Positions 51,010 to 60,421 of a stretch of 64,000 nt of DNA are shown in pieces. The position numbers and the translations under genes are program-made. The DNA comes from CBDDIP01 sp965279405 (lineage in GTDB: Bacteria > Actinomycetota > Acidimicrobiia > Acidimicrobiales > Ilumatobacteraceae): assembly GCA_965279405.1 (NCBI GenBank), contig OZ257157.1:4712001-4776000 (forward strand), given 5' to 3'. Position 1 is the stretch's first letter. Every line of letters begins with the position of its first letter. A model generated the notes under the pieces. The model was not told the origin of the DNA and searched no databases. It worked only from the letters and a program-made list of their open reading frames with translations.

Positions 51010-51714
51010 TCAGCGAGCCAGCCAGCGACCGCACTGCGGGCAGTCGGCGACCTCGTCGGCGGGCAGCGCCTTGAGCTGGTCGACCTCGGCGCGGGAGAGG
51101 TCGAGGTGGCAGCCGGTGCAGCGCTGACCTTCGAGCACGGAGATGGCGACGCCGTCGTGACGCTTGCGCATCGTGTCGTACTCCTGCAGCTCGCCGGCGT
51201 CGAACGAAGCGGCTGCGCCCTCGCGCTGCTGACGCAGGTCGGCCTGCTCGGCGTCGAGTGTGGCGATCACCGCGTCGAGCGCGGCACGAGCCTCCGCTTC
51301 GGCGTCGACCAGTGCACCCTGGCTCGCGGTGAGCGACGAGGCTTCGTCCTCGGCCGCGGCCTGCTGCTCCAACGCCTCGAGCTCCCGGTCGTCGAGGTCG
51401 CTGCGATGACCGTTGATCGTGGCGATCTCGTGCATCAACGCCTCTGCCTCGCGTGGCGCGATCACGGTCTTCAGTTGCGCCTCCAGGCGCGTGCGCTTGG
51501 CAGTCAGCGCCTCGCTCTCGTGCTCGGTGCCGTCGATCACGGTCTGCGCGTCCGCGGCCCGCTGCTGCGCCGCACCGATCGCCGCTCGGTGAGCGTGCAG
51601 TGCCGCCGAAGCAGCGGCGAGGGCTGCCGACTCGGGCAGCCGGGCACGTCGGTTGGCGATCGCGTCGAGCGAGGTGTCGATGCGCTGCAGCGCGAGGAGC
51701 GCGGAACCGTTCAT
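51010..51714 (-). CDS. Coiled-coil protein with C4 zinc ribbon
   Basis: This 234-residue protein consists of a long antiparallel coiled coil (LLALQRIDTSLDAIANRRARL through EADLRQQ-like segments) and a C-terminal zinc ribbon (CTGCHLDLSRAEVD, then CPQCGRWL). This matches the CdsZ/C4-type zinc-ribbon family, often paired with NIF3/DUF34 or RNase H genes and linked to RNA or ribosome binding. The four cysteines are intact. ATG 51714. The PBP gene stops upstream at 51737, a 22-bp gap. Confidence 0.9.
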   Translation of the reverse strand: MNGSALLALQRIDTSLDAIANRRARLPESAALAAASAALHAHRAAIGAAQQRAADAQTVIDGTEHESEALTAKRTRLEAQLKTVIAPREAEALMHEIATINGHRSDLDDRELEALEQQAAAEDEASSLTASQGALVDAEAEARAALDAVIATLDAEQADLRQQREGAAASFDAGELQEYDTMRKRHDGVAISVLEGQRCTGCHLDLSRAEVDQLKALPADEVADCPQCGRWLAR

Positions 51715-51736
51715 CGTCCGGAGGCTAGGGCAACGC

Positions 51737-54016
51737 TCATGGCTTCGGCTTCTTGCCGGTGATGACGACGTTGGGCGGTGGCTTCAGGCAGTTGTAGACG
51801 ACGGTCTTGAGATCGACCGTGGGGATCGGCGCGCGCGGGTCGAGCACGTCCGGGGCGATGGTCGTGCCGCTGTCGACCTGCTGGATCACCGCCTTCGGCG
51901 GTGTGGTCGGCGTCGTCGGGATCGGCTCGCCGGTCAACGGGTCGGTGGCCGGCGGCGTCGTCGTGCTCGTCGTCGTTGCCTCCCCCGGGTTCGGCGGCAA
52001 CGTGCCGCTGACGAGACGCGCCAGGCACTCGACGCCGGGCAGGTACAGCCGCAGCGGCTTGCGCGCGGGCGCCGGTGCCGCGGGCCAGTCGGTGACCGGC
52101 AGACCGGTCAGTGCCGGCTCCATGAACTTGCCCCAGATCAGGGCCGGGTAGGTGCCACCCTGCACCTTGCTGACGCCGTCGGCGCGGAACTCGGGGATGT
52201 TGTTCATCGCCACGTAGCCGTTCGGGTTGCCCACCCACACCGCGGTGGTCAGTTCGGGCGTCGCGCCGACGAACCACGAGTTGGTGTTGTCCTCCTGGGT
52301 GCCGGTCTTGCCGGCAGCAGGACGCGGGAACTTCGACAGCGCGTTGCGCGCCGTACCGCGAGTGAGCACGCCCTTCAGCGTGCTGATCGCCGTCAGCGCG
52401 ACACCGGGATCGAGCACCTGCACGCCGACGTTCTCGTGCGTGTACATCCGCGTGCCATCAGACCGATCGATCAGGTCGACGTAGTACGGCTCCTGGTGCA
52501 CGCCTTGGTTGGCCAGGGTCTGCATGCCCGACGCCATGTCGATCGGGGCCATCTCGTTGGCACCCGTGGCGAAGCTGGCGTACGGATGGATCGGCTCGCG
52601 CTCCTTCGGGTCCTGACCCTGGTACAGGTACGCCGACTGGGCCATGCGGTACGTCGTGTCGACGACGCGGCTGAGCCCGACGATCTGCGAGAGGCGGGCG
52701 TACGCGCAGTTCAGCGACAGCCACGTCACCTCGCTGAGCGTGCCGATCTTGCCGGCGACGCCGTCTTCGACGACGAACGGCGGCGCCTTCGGGTCGCCGG
52801 GATCGGGCAGCGAGCAGCCGCGCACGCCGTCGATGATGTCGGTCGGCTCCGCACCGGCTTGCAGCGCCGCGGCGAGGATGAAGAACTTGATGCTCGAGCC
52901 GGTCTGACGCGGCTCCAACGTCATGTTGATGTTGCTCGGCGCACCGAACCCCTTGCCGCCCACCATTGCCTTGATCGCCCCGGAACGCGTGTCGAGGGAG
53001 ATGATCGCCGCGTCGAACCCGGCAGCCGTGTTCGGCAGACGGTTGCGGGCCTCCTCGGCATCGGACTGCATCTTCGGATCGAGCGTGGTGTGGATGCGCA
53101 GCCCACCGCGGTACAGCAGGTTCGCTCGCTCCTGCTCGGTCGGGCCGAGGATGTTCGACTTCTCCAAGAGGTAGGTGCGCAACGCATCGGTGTAGTAGGT
53201 CGGCTTCGTGCTGATCGTCGACAGCTTGCGCGTCGTCTCCGGGATGACCCACTCGTCACCGAGCGTCGCAGCGTCCTGCTTCGTCACCAGGCCGGTGTCG
53301 ACGAGTCGATCGAGCACGGTGCGGAACCGGCGCCGGGACGGGTCGGGGTGGCGGATCGGGTCGTACCCGGACGGCGACTGCACGAGGCCGGCGAGGAACG
53401 CCCCTTCGATCATCGTCAGGTCTTCGACGTTCTTGCCGAAGTAGACCTCGGCAGCAGCCTGCAACCCATACGCGTTGTTGCCGAAGAACACGGTGTTCAG
53501 GTAGCGCTCGAGGATCTCGTCCTTCGTCTTCTCCTTCTCGAGCATCGTTGCGTAGTGCGCCTGCAAGCCCTTGTACCGACCGTCGCGCGGCAGGCCGGCG
53601 AGGAACTCGTTCTTGACCACCTGCTGGGTGATGGTGCTGGCGCCCTGCCGGGGCGCGTCGCTGGAGAAGTTGGACAGCAGGGCGCGAGCGAAGCTGCGCA
53701 GGTTCACGCCGTGGTGCACGTAGTACTCGGTGTCCTCGACGGCGAGCACCGCGCTGACGACGGCGGGCGGCACCTGGGCCAACTTCACCGGCTGGCTGTT
53801 CTCCCGCTCGAACACAGCGATGACGTTGCCGGCGATGTCGTAGACCAGCGTGCGCTGCGACAGCGGCTGGAACTCGGGCAGCGACACCGGCATCTGTTCG
53901 TGAGCGTTGGCCGTGCGCCACAGTCGAGGCGCGATGCCGATGGCCGCGCCGGTCAGCAGCAGAGCACCGGCCAGCACGATGCAGGCAAAGCGGAGTGGCC
54001 AGGCAAGTCGGTGCAC
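51737..54016 (-). CDS. Class A penicillin-binding protein
   Basis: This bifunctional peptidoglycan synthase has 759 residues. After an N-terminal transmembrane anchor (FACIVLAGALLLTGAAIGI) the GT51 glycosyltransferase has VEDTEYYVHHGVN, GASTITQQVVKNEF, ERYLNTVFFG and SPSGYDPIRHP. The transpeptidase has SSIK (SxxK), SLN (SxN) and KTGT (KTG) motifs. The C terminus is a Pro/Thr-rich tail with two cysteines. GTG 54016 begins the signal anchor. It polymerises and crosslinks cell-wall glycan at the outer membrane face. Confidence 0.95.
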   Translation of the reverse strand: MHRLAWPLRFACIVLAGALLLTGAAIGIAPRLWRTANAHEQMPVSLPEFQPLSQRTLVYDIAGNVIAVFERENSQPVKLAQVPPAVVSAVLAVEDTEYYVHHGVNLRSFARALLSNFSSDAPRQGASTITQQVVKNEFLAGLPRDGRYKGLQAHYATMLEKEKTKDEILERYLNTVFFGNNAYGLQAAAEVYFGKNVEDLTMIEGAFLAGLVQSPSGYDPIRHPDPSRRRFRTVLDRLVDTGLVTKQDAATLGDEWVIPETTRKLSTISTKPTYYTDALRTYLLEKSNILGPTEQERANLLYRGGLRIHTTLDPKMQSDAEEARNRLPNTAAGFDAAIISLDTRSGAIKAMVGGKGFGAPSNINMTLEPRQTGSSIKFFILAAALQAGAEPTDIIDGVRGCSLPDPGDPKAPPFVVEDGVAGKIGTLSEVTWLSLNCAYARLSQIVGLSRVVDTTYRMAQSAYLYQGQDPKEREPIHPYASFATGANEMAPIDMASGMQTLANQGVHQEPYYVDLIDRSDGTRMYTHENVGVQVLDPGVALTAISTLKGVLTRGTARNALSKFPRPAAGKTGTQEDNTNSWFVGATPELTTAVWVGNPNGYVAMNNIPEFRADGVSKVQGGTYPALIWGKFMEPALTGLPVTDWPAAPAPARKPLRLYLPGVECLARLVSGTLPPNPGEATTTSTTTPPATDPLTGEPIPTTPTTPPKAVIQQVDSGTTIAPDVLDPRAPIPTVDLKTVVYNCLKPPPNVVITGKKPKP

Positions 54017-54078
54017 GCGCCGTCGAGGCTAGTTTCCGCCCCTTCGCGCGAGGCATCACCCCGTGTACCGTGCCGCGG

Positions 54079-55023
54079 ATGAGCAACACCAACGATCGCC
54101 CCTTCCGGTTCGGCGTCCAGGTCGACAAAGCCGCCAACGGTGCCGCATGGATCGAGCTGGCCCGGCAGGTGGAGTCACTCGGCTACAGCACGCTGACGAT
54201 GCCCGATCACTTCGGCGATCAGTACGCACCGATGGTCGCGCTCACCGCAGCAGCGGCGGTCACCACGACGCTGCGCGTCGGCGCGCTGGTGTTCGACAAC
54301 GACTACAAGCATCCGATCGTGCTCGCCAAGGAACTGGCGACGCTCGACGTGATCTCCAACGGGCGCACCGAGATCGGTCTCGGTGCCGGCTGGATGATCA
54401 CCGACTACGAGCAGGCGGGCATCCCCTACGACGCCGCCGGCGTGCGCATCGATCGCTTCGTCGAGGGGCTCGAGATCATCCGTCGGGCGATGGCCCCCGG
54501 TGCCTTCTCGTTCAGCGGCACCCACTACACGATCACCGAGCACGACGCGCTGCCCAAGCCGGTGCAGGCACCGTGCCCCCCGATCCTCATCGGCGGCGGC
54601 GGCAAGCGCGTGCTCGGCATCGCCGCCAAGCACGCCGACATCATCGGCATCAACCCGAGCATGCACGCCGGCGTCATCGGCCCGGAGGCCATCGGCGACA
54701 TGACCGCCGAGTCGGTGGACGCGAAGGTGGCGATCATCCGGGCCGCAGCCGGCGACCGGATGGTCGACATCGAGCTCAACGTTCGCGCCTTCCTCGTCAA
54801 CATCACCGACGACGGCGAGACGGCCATGGCGAACCTGGCCAAGGCGATCGGCGTCGACGTGGCGATGCTGCAGCAGAGCCCGTACGCGCTCATCGGTCCG
54901 CCGCCGATGCTCGTCGACAAGCTGATGATGATCCGCGAGCGCTGGGGCATCAACTACGTCATCGTCGGTGGCAACGACGCGGCGAAGTTCGCGCCGGTGG
55001 TGGCCGAGCTGGCAGGGCGCTGA
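54079..55023 (+). CDS. LLM-class F420-dependent oxidoreductase
   Basis: This 314-residue TIM-barrel luciferase-like protein of the F420-dependent class has FGVQVDKAANGAAWIELARQVE, TMPDHFGDQYAP, a GLGAGWMITDYEQAGI motif for cofactor binding, and ILIGGGGKRVL. It belongs to the TIGR03621-type family abundant in actinobacteria, which use F420 for reduction or oxidation of varied substrates. ATG 54079. It is followed after 1 bp by the Gfo/Idh enzyme, so the two are co-expressed. The substrate is unknown. Confidence 0.92.
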   Translation: MSNTNDRPFRFGVQVDKAANGAAWIELARQVESLGYSTLTMPDHFGDQYAPMVALTAAAAVTTTLRVGALVFDNDYKHPIVLAKELATLDVISNGRTEIGLGAGWMITDYEQAGIPYDAAGVRIDRFVEGLEIIRRAMAPGAFSFSGTHYTITEHDALPKPVQAPCPPILIGGGGKRVLGIAAKHADIIGINPSMHAGVIGPEAIGDMTAESVDAKVAIIRAAAGDRMVDIELNVRAFLVNITDDGETAMANLAKAIGVDVAMLQQSPYALIGPPPMLVDKLMMIRERWGINYVIVGGNDAAKFAPVVAELAGR

Positions 55024-55024
55024 G

Positions 55025-56083
55025 GTGACGGGGAAGGTGGCGAGCGAGCAGGTGCGCGTCGCGCTGCACGGTGCCGGTTGGATCTCGATGGCCCACGCCG
55101 CGGCGGCGAGGTTCAACGGCTTCGAGCTCGTCGCGGTCGCGTCGCGCACTGCCGAGCGCGCGGCCAAGCAGGCCGAGCAGCTCGGCGCGCGTGCCGTGAC
55201 CTACGCCGACCTGCCCGGCGACGCGGACGTCGTGGTCGTGGCCACCCCGCCGCAGTGCCACGCCGACGATGCGATCCGATTGCTCGAGGCGGGCGCTGCA
55301 GTGCTCCTCGAGAAGCCGTTGTGCACGACGCTCGACGATGCCGACCGCATCGTCGATGCCGCAGCCGATCACGGGCAACGCCTGCTGTACGCAGAGAACC
55401 TGGCCTACGCGCCGATCGTCCAGCAGCTGCTGGTGCGCACGGGCGAGCTCGGGCCGCTGACCCACCTCGAGGTGCGCACGTTGCAGGGACTGCCGACGTG
55501 GGGTGCGTTCACCTCCGACGAGTGGGGCGGCGGCGCGCTGTTCGACCTCGGCGTGCACCCGTTGGCGATCGCGTTGCTCGCCGCCGGCGTGTCCGGCGCC
55601 GGTCGTCCGATCGCGGTGTCGGCCGTCCTGCGCGGCGGTGAGGGCCACGGCAGTGACGAGCACGCCGAGGTGCAGCTGACGTTCCGCACCGGTCTCGTCG
55701 CCACCGTCGTGTCGAGCTGGCAGGGCGGCCCCGACCCCGTGTGGGACGTGCAGGCCGCCAGCGCGACCGGGACCGTGCGCGCCGAACTGCTGCCTCACCC
55801 GTTGCTGGAGCACAACGGCGACACCGTGGACATCGCACCCCCGTCCGCGCCGGTCCCCGCCGTCGAGAGCTTCGGCTACCTCGGTCAGCTGCGCGCCCTG
55901 GTCGATGACGTCGCCAAGGAGCGCGCGCCGCTGATGAGCGCCGCGTTCGGCCGCGAGGTGCTCGATGTGGTGTGCGCCGCCTACTGGTCGGCCGGGCTCG
56001 ACGGCGCCGAGGTGACCGTGCCGTTCGAGGGGCCGCGCGGCCTCACCCCGCTCGAGTTGTGGCGGGGCGCCGGCCGCGGGTGA
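55025..56083 (+). CDS. Gfo/Idh/MocA family oxidoreductase
   Basis: This 352-residue NAD(P)-dependent enzyme has a Rossmann domain (VRVALHGAGWISMAHAAAA with the GxGxxx motif, VVATPPQCHADD, EKPLCTTLDDAD) and a C-terminal alpha/beta domain with the conserved GGGALFDLGVHPLAIAL where the catalytic His-type residue sits. GTG 55025 is used; GTG 55037 is an alternative. It likely oxidises or reduces a sugar or cyclitol, and the co-located LLM enzyme suggests a shared pathway that I cannot name. Confidence 0.9.
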   Translation: MTGKVASEQVRVALHGAGWISMAHAAAARFNGFELVAVASRTAERAAKQAEQLGARAVTYADLPGDADVVVVATPPQCHADDAIRLLEAGAAVLLEKPLCTTLDDADRIVDAAADHGQRLLYAENLAYAPIVQQLLVRTGELGPLTHLEVRTLQGLPTWGAFTSDEWGGGALFDLGVHPLAIALLAAGVSGAGRPIAVSAVLRGGEGHGSDEHAEVQLTFRTGLVATVVSSWQGGPDPVWDVQAASATGTVRAELLPHPLLEHNGDTVDIAPPSAPVPAVESFGYLGQLRALVDDVAKERAPLMSAAFGREVLDVVCAAYWSAGLDGAEVTVPFEGPRGLTPLELWRGAGRG

Positions 56084-56206
56084 GCCGGGACGCGCAGAAG
56101 CGGTGGCCCTGGCGTTGCCAGACCACCGGCGGACTGCAGCTGCCTCGACGGCGCGCTACAACCCGGGCTCGTCACCCGGATCGGGCGACGAGCTGTCAAC
56201 GATCAA

Positions 56207-56247
56207 CGGTGAGCCGCGTGCACCTGACGGTGCACGCAAGCTCACCG
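56207..56247. terminator. Nested hairpin terminator between convergent genes
   Basis: An outer stem CGGTGAGC / GCTCACCG (56207-56214, 56240-56247) and an inner GTGCAC / GTGCAC stem around a 6-nt loop lie between the Gfo/Idh gene and the cold-shock gene. It is a likely bidirectional terminator. Confidence 0.6.
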
Positions 56248-56257
56248 GATCATTGGA

Positions 56258-56458
56258 TCAGACGACCTTGACCTTGAGGGCTTCGTCGCCCTTGCGTCCC
56301 TGGCCGATCTCGAACTCGACGTTCTGTCCCTCTTCGAGCGAGCGGTAGCCGCTGCCCTCGATGTTGGAGAAGTGCACGAACACGTCGGCACCGCCCTCTC
56401 GCGAAATGAAGCCGTAGCCCTTCTGAGCGTTGAAGAACTTCACGGTGCCGTTTGCCAT
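56258..56458 (-). CDS. cspA: Cold-shock protein
   Basis: This 66-residue single-domain cold-shock protein has RNP1 (KGYGFIS) and RNP2 (VFVHFS), with GTVKFFN at the start and EEGQNVEFEI later. It binds single-stranded nucleic acid as an RNA chaperone. ATG 56458 (MANGTVKFF) is the usual start; the seven residues upstream in frame are not. The long AT-rich-free leader and strong expression typical of csp genes are expected. It is monocistronic. Confidence 0.96.
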   Translation of the reverse strand: MANGTVKFFNAQKGYGFISREGGADVFVHFSNIEGSGYRSLEEGQNVEFEIGQGRKGDEALKVKVV

Positions 56459-56537
56459 TGCCTGAACTCCGATTTTCATCTGTCGAGCAACGTGCCCGAC
56501 CCGAACACGCTAGCTGCTCGAACGCGCGATGCGGGCG

Positions 56538-57092
56538 TTAGCTGAACTTGGGGTATTCGTCGGTCAGCAGAAGGCCGTACGCACTCAGTTGCGCCGTGTA
56601 CTTGTGCACCCGCAACAGGAAGTCGAACTGTCCTCGCGGCATCTTGCCGGTGATGACGATGATGAACCAGCAGATGACCGTCAGCACGTAGCCGGCGATG
56701 CCCACGAGCACACCGACGATCGCTGCCGGGATCAACCAGATCAAGCGCAGGCCGACGGTCAACCGGTTGACCTTGCCATCGTCGGAGACCTCGTAGCGGA
56801 CCGGCGTCTTGCCCTGATCGTCGAAGAACCCGGGGTACTCGTCGAACATCAGCCCGATGTAGCCGTAGACCCGTGCCGAGTAGCCGGTGTACTTCGCGGT
56901 GAAGCTGTAGATCCCGCTGTTGCGCTTGCCGGTGAACACCTGGATGAACCAGTGGATCAACGCCAAGAACTGGGCGACGTACGCGAGCAGCCCGGACAGG
57001 ATGTAGTGCGGGATCGCCAGGATGATCCGGATCGCCACCGTGCCGCGGTTGCGCGCCTCGGTGTACGGGATGTCGAGTGTTGCTTGCGCCAT
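56538..57092 (-). CDS. DUF4389 membrane protein
   Basis: This 184-residue protein has a short N-terminal soluble part (MAQATLDIPYTEARNRG) and two membrane regions (IRIILAIPHYILSGLLAYVAQF with LALIHWFIQVFTGKR; WLIPAAIVGVLVGIAGYVLTVICWFIIVITGKMP). The HWFIQVFTGK and WFIIVITGK motifs repeat, a mark of duplicated DUF4389 units, each followed by a YTGYSARVYGY or HKYTAQLSAYG stretch. Function unknown; it is an inner-membrane protein by topology. Confidence 0.88.
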   Translation of the reverse strand: MAQATLDIPYTEARNRGTVAIRIILAIPHYILSGLLAYVAQFLALIHWFIQVFTGKRNSGIYSFTAKYTGYSARVYGYIGLMFDEYPGFFDDQGKTPVRYEVSDDGKVNRLTVGLRLIWLIPAAIVGVLVGIAGYVLTVICWFIIVITGKMPRGQFDFLLRVHKYTAQLSAYGLLLTDEYPKFS

Positions 57093-57165
57093 GTGAGTGC
57101 CCCTTGGTCCCGTTCGGGAGTCCGCTTGTGTGCGCCACCCCTGGCGCATCAACGCGCAGCGTAGG

Positions 57166-57738
57166 TCAGCTGGCGATGAGCGCCGTGCGATCGTCGATGC
57201 GCACGCCGGCGGCGCGCAGCTCGGCGATGGCGAGGCGGGTCGATTCGGGGTCGACGCCGGCGGTGAGGTCGAGGCGCACGACGGTGCGGTAGCCGAGGCG
57301 GACGGCGTCGAGGGCGGTGGCCTTCACGCAGTGGTCGGTGGCGATGCCGACGATCTCGACCTGATCGACGTCGCGCATCGACAGCCACGTGTGCAGTCGC
57401 TGCCCCACCCATCGCCCGTCGAAGCCGGAGTACGACGCACTCATCTCGCCCTTGTCGAAGATCGCCTCGATGAGTCCGAGGTCGAGATCGGGGTGCATCT
57501 CGGCGCCGTGAGTGCCGGCGACGCAGTGGACCGGCCAGGTGTCGACGTAGTTGGGGCGGTCGGAGAAGTGGCGGCCGGGGTCGACGTGGTGGTCGCGGGT
57601 GGCAACGGCCAGGTCGTAGTCGCCGAGGCGCAGCCGTTCGGAGATGCGGGCGGCGGTCGCCGCTCCCCCGGCGACCGCCAACGCGCCACCCTCACAGAAG
57701 TCGTTCTGGACGTCGACCACGATCACCGCACTCGCCAT
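57166..57738 (-). CDS. pncA: Nicotinamidase/isochorismatase family hydrolase
   Basis: This 190-residue hydrolase has the catalytic triad of nicotinamidases: Asp in VIVVDVQNDFCEGG, Lys in IFDKGEMSASYSGF and Cys in IATDHCVKATALDA. The metal-site region DHHVDPGRHF follows the expected D-x-H-x-H-like arrangement. It would convert nicotinamide to nicotinate for NAD recycling. ATG 57738. Length is typical for PncA. The isochorismatase branch lacks the metal motif, so PncA is favoured. Confidence 0.9.
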   Translation of the reverse strand: MASAVIVVDVQNDFCEGGALAVAGGAATAARISERLRLGDYDLAVATRDHHVDPGRHFSDRPNYVDTWPVHCVAGTHGAEMHPDLDLGLIEAIFDKGEMSASYSGFDGRWVGQRLHTWLSMRDVDQVEIVGIATDHCVKATALDAVRLGYRTVVRLDLTAGVDPESTRLAIAELRAAGVRIDDRTALIAS

Positions 57739-57866
57739 GGCGAAACGGTATGACGGACGGTGGTCGCCAGCGCGCTCATTGGTGTTACGGGACCGAGAAC
57801 GTTCCGTTCGGTCGTCGCCCCAGCTCAGCCGTTGCTTGTATTGAACTTGTATGTAATGCTGAGCAC

Positions 57867-58331
57867 ATGGACGCTCCGGTCGCACTCGTTCCCATCGGCA
57901 CCGTTCGAGGCGGTCGCATCGAACCCGACGACGACGGGTGGGACGCCGAGGTGTGCCAGGTCGTGCTCGACGATCGATTCGGCGCCGACTCGCTGGCGGG
58001 GCTCGAGGCGTTCTCCCACATCGACGTCGTCTACCACTTCCACCAGGTGGCCGAGGAGGACGTCGTGCTCGGTGCTCGCCGGCCGCGCGGGCGATCCGAC
58101 TGGCCGGAGGTGGGCATCTTCGCCCAGCGTGGTCGTGTGCGGCCGAACCGGTTGGGTGTGACGACGTGCGCGCTCGTCGGCGTCGATGGCACCACCGTCA
58201 CGGTTCGCGGGCTCGACGCCATCGACGGCACACCGGTGCTCGACATCAAGCCGCACATGACCGGCTTCATGGCACGCGGCGAGGTGCGCGAGCCGGCGTG
58301 GGCCACCGAGATCATGGCCGCCTACTGGTGA
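57867..58331 (+). CDS. tRNA (N6-threonylcarbamoyladenosine) methyltransferase TrmO-like
   Basis: This 154-residue protein is of the TsaA/TrmO (UPF0066) family: it begins ALVPIGTVRGGR and has FSHIDVVYHFHQV, GIFAQRGRVRPNRLGVTTC and LDIKPHMTGF. The PNRIG-type core is complete. TrmO uses S-adenosylmethionine to methylate t6A in tRNA; some members act on other small molecules. ATG 57867. It is divergent from pncA with a 128-bp gap and is the last housekeeping gene before the defence-like locus. Confidence 0.87.
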   Translation: MDAPVALVPIGTVRGGRIEPDDDGWDAEVCQVVLDDRFGADSLAGLEAFSHIDVVYHFHQVAEEDVVLGARRPRGRSDWPEVGIFAQRGRVRPNRLGVTTCALVGVDGTTVTVRGLDAIDGTPVLDIKPHMTGFMARGEVREPAWATEIMAAYW

Positions 58332-58455
58332 CGCGCCATGCCGTGAAACGTCCGAGTCGGCCGTGACCGGATCGCCTCGCCCCAACGGGCCGAACGTCGC
58401 CGACACGACCTAGTCGCGTTCTGGCGAACAAGGTCCGTGAGGAGCAGTGCTGAGG

Positions 58456-60183
58456 TCACGTCGGATGGATGACTTCGAAGACCGCTCGAGTGAACCACAT
58501 CGGTGGCACGTAGCCCATGCCGGATTGTTGAACCGCCTTCGGTCGGATGGCGATGAGGCGCTCGCGTTCGACGATGTCGTACATGCTGTCAATGACGTCC
58601 CTGACCGAGCAACGAATCTGCTCAATGGCTATCAGCCTGACGATGGCTGCCGGGTTGGTCAGTTTCGCACGAAAGGCGAGGAGCAGAACATGGCGACCGA
58701 GCTCGATGCTGCTGCTCGTGAAGACCGGGCGCTCCAGTCCGAGCCGCGCGAGGAACGACTCGAGGACACGTCTCGGGATCCCCGGCCGGCCAACGGGCTC
58801 GCGGGTGACCGCGCCGAGCAGACGTTCCGGATTTGGGCTCCTAGAAATCGCCACGGCCGCCACGGCCGGGTTCCGTCTGGTCCACGTGGCGGGGTCGAAG
58901 TGGTGTCGGTACGCGGTGTCGCCGGCGAGGAATTCGTGGAGTGAGAGGTGGGAGAACTCGTAGCCGTCACCGCTGTCGACGACGAGCCCTGTGTGCGATT
59001 CGATCTCGCGTGCGACGAGCCTGGCTTGCTCGATCGGGAGGCCGAACGTGGTGGCGAGCCGGCGATAGGCGTCGCTCAGTTCGTCGTCGTCGAAGCGGTA
59101 CAGGTTCTGTTGGAGCAGCCTGAGCGCGAGCTCGCCGAGGAACTCGCGTTTGGGGTCGGTCTCGAGCTTGCCGTACTCGGACAGCGTGTGCCGCTTCACC
59201 CTGCGCACGGCGTCCCACGTGTCGATCATCATCTCGACGATGCGATCGTAGATGTCGCCAGCCCGGTCTGGGATCGACCCGGTGCGCCGATACAGCGCAA
59301 TCAGCCGCAGCAGGAACAGTGGGCGGTCAGCGAGCTCCCCGACAGGGTGCTTGTCGGCGATCAGCAACCGGAACAGCTCGCGTCCGTCGGTTTCGCCCAG
59401 TAGGTCCTCCATCACATGGGCGATTTGTCGTCGGTCGAGCGGAAGGATTTCGACCCGGACAATGTGCTCGATCACTGCCGGGTAGTCGGCGGTGCGGCAG
59501 GACAGCACGATCTGGCCTTTGTTCAGCCGGCGGGCGAGTTGCCCGAGGTCGCGCTCGAGCCAGTCACGCTGGCTTCGCGGGACCTCGTCGAGGCCATCGA
59601 CGATGAGCACACCGTTGCGGTCCAGGAGCTCGATGTTGAAGCGGGTGCGCTGGTCGTCGTCGAACGCGACTCCGGCGAGACCGAAAACGGACGAGATGTG
59701 ATGGTGCAACGTCTTCTGCTCAGTCCACTGCTGCTCGCGGCAGACGATGAGTACCACGAACCGCCCGTCGTCGACGTCCTCCGTGACGGCCTGCGCGAGC
59801 CGCCGCAGGGTGGTCGTCTTGCCGGCGCCTGGATCACCGAGGACGGCAAGGTTGGCGTTGGAGGCGAGGAGATCCTCCTCCGTCCAGAGGTCTCCGGCGC
59901 CGCGGTGTCCGTATCGGCGCGGGATCGTGCTGAAGTCGAGTGGGATCGTCGCCAGTCCACCGGCTGCCGCGTCGACCGCCTCAGCGTGTTGCGCACTCGC
60001 CCACCGCATCACGTCCTGGCGGTGAGGCTCGAAACTCTCCTTGAACGCCGCCTCCACCCGCCGTCGCTCCGCCGCTGCGACCCGTTTCCAGTCAGGGAAG
60101 ATCCGTTCAATCATGCGGTCAAGGACGATCTTGCGAAACCCCTCGGGTAAGGAAGGCATCATTCCTTCACACTCCAGTTCCAC
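58456..60183 (-). CDS. NACHT-domain STAND NTPase (bNACHT-like)
   Basis: This 575-residue protein has an N-terminal helical region (about 1-105), then a NACHT module with Walker A GDPGAGKTT (116-124), Walker B LIVDGLDEVP (193-202) and the CRTADYP strand. The C-terminal half (about 270-575) is helical and contains SGDGYEFSHLSLHEFLAG, a WH-like segment typical of NACHT proteins, then repeat-like helices that could sense a phage product. No built-in effector domain is recognised, so the nuclease encoded upstream may be the effector. Bacterial NACHT proteins are antiphage. Confidence 0.87.
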   Translation of the reverse strand: MELECEGMMPSLPEGFRKIVLDRMIERIFPDWKRVAAAERRRVEAAFKESFEPHRQDVMRWASAQHAEAVDAAAGGLATIPLDFSTIPRRYGHRGAGDLWTEEDLLASNANLAVLGDPGAGKTTTLRRLAQAVTEDVDDGRFVVLIVCREQQWTEQKTLHHHISSVFGLAGVAFDDDQRTRFNIELLDRNGVLIVDGLDEVPRSQRDWLERDLGQLARRLNKGQIVLSCRTADYPAVIEHIVRVEILPLDRRQIAHVMEDLLGETDGRELFRLLIADKHPVGELADRPLFLLRLIALYRRTGSIPDRAGDIYDRIVEMMIDTWDAVRRVKRHTLSEYGKLETDPKREFLGELALRLLQQNLYRFDDDELSDAYRRLATTFGLPIEQARLVAREIESHTGLVVDSGDGYEFSHLSLHEFLAGDTAYRHHFDPATWTRRNPAVAAVAISRSPNPERLLGAVTREPVGRPGIPRRVLESFLARLGLERPVFTSSSIELGRHVLLLAFRAKLTNPAAIVRLIAIEQIRCSVRDVIDSMYDIVERERLIAIRPKAVQQSGMGYVPPMWFTRAVFEVIHPT

Positions 60184-60421
60184 GATCAGCGCGACGAACT
60201 CCAGGCAGTGCCAACATTCGTGTCTCCCCCTCGGGATTCACCACTTCCCGTCGCTGTCATCGTCGGTGTGTCGAGCAGGTTGGGCGGTTCGGTCCTAAGG
60301 AGCAAGCAATCGCGAGTCTCTCTGACGGCAGTGCTGCATGATCTCGGACGGGTACAGGCTGCGTCGGCGGGCTTCGGTGACCCATCTCGCGCGCAGGCTG
60401 TGCGATGAATACTGCTGCGGG
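60184..60421. other. Intergenic region between nuclease and NACHT genes
   Basis: This 238-bp stretch on the minus strand separates the nuclease stop from the NACHT start. No ORF with coding character is seen. It may hold a separate NACHT promoter. No terminator-like hairpin or known motif was recognised, so co-transcription from the nuclease promoter is possible. Confidence 0.5.
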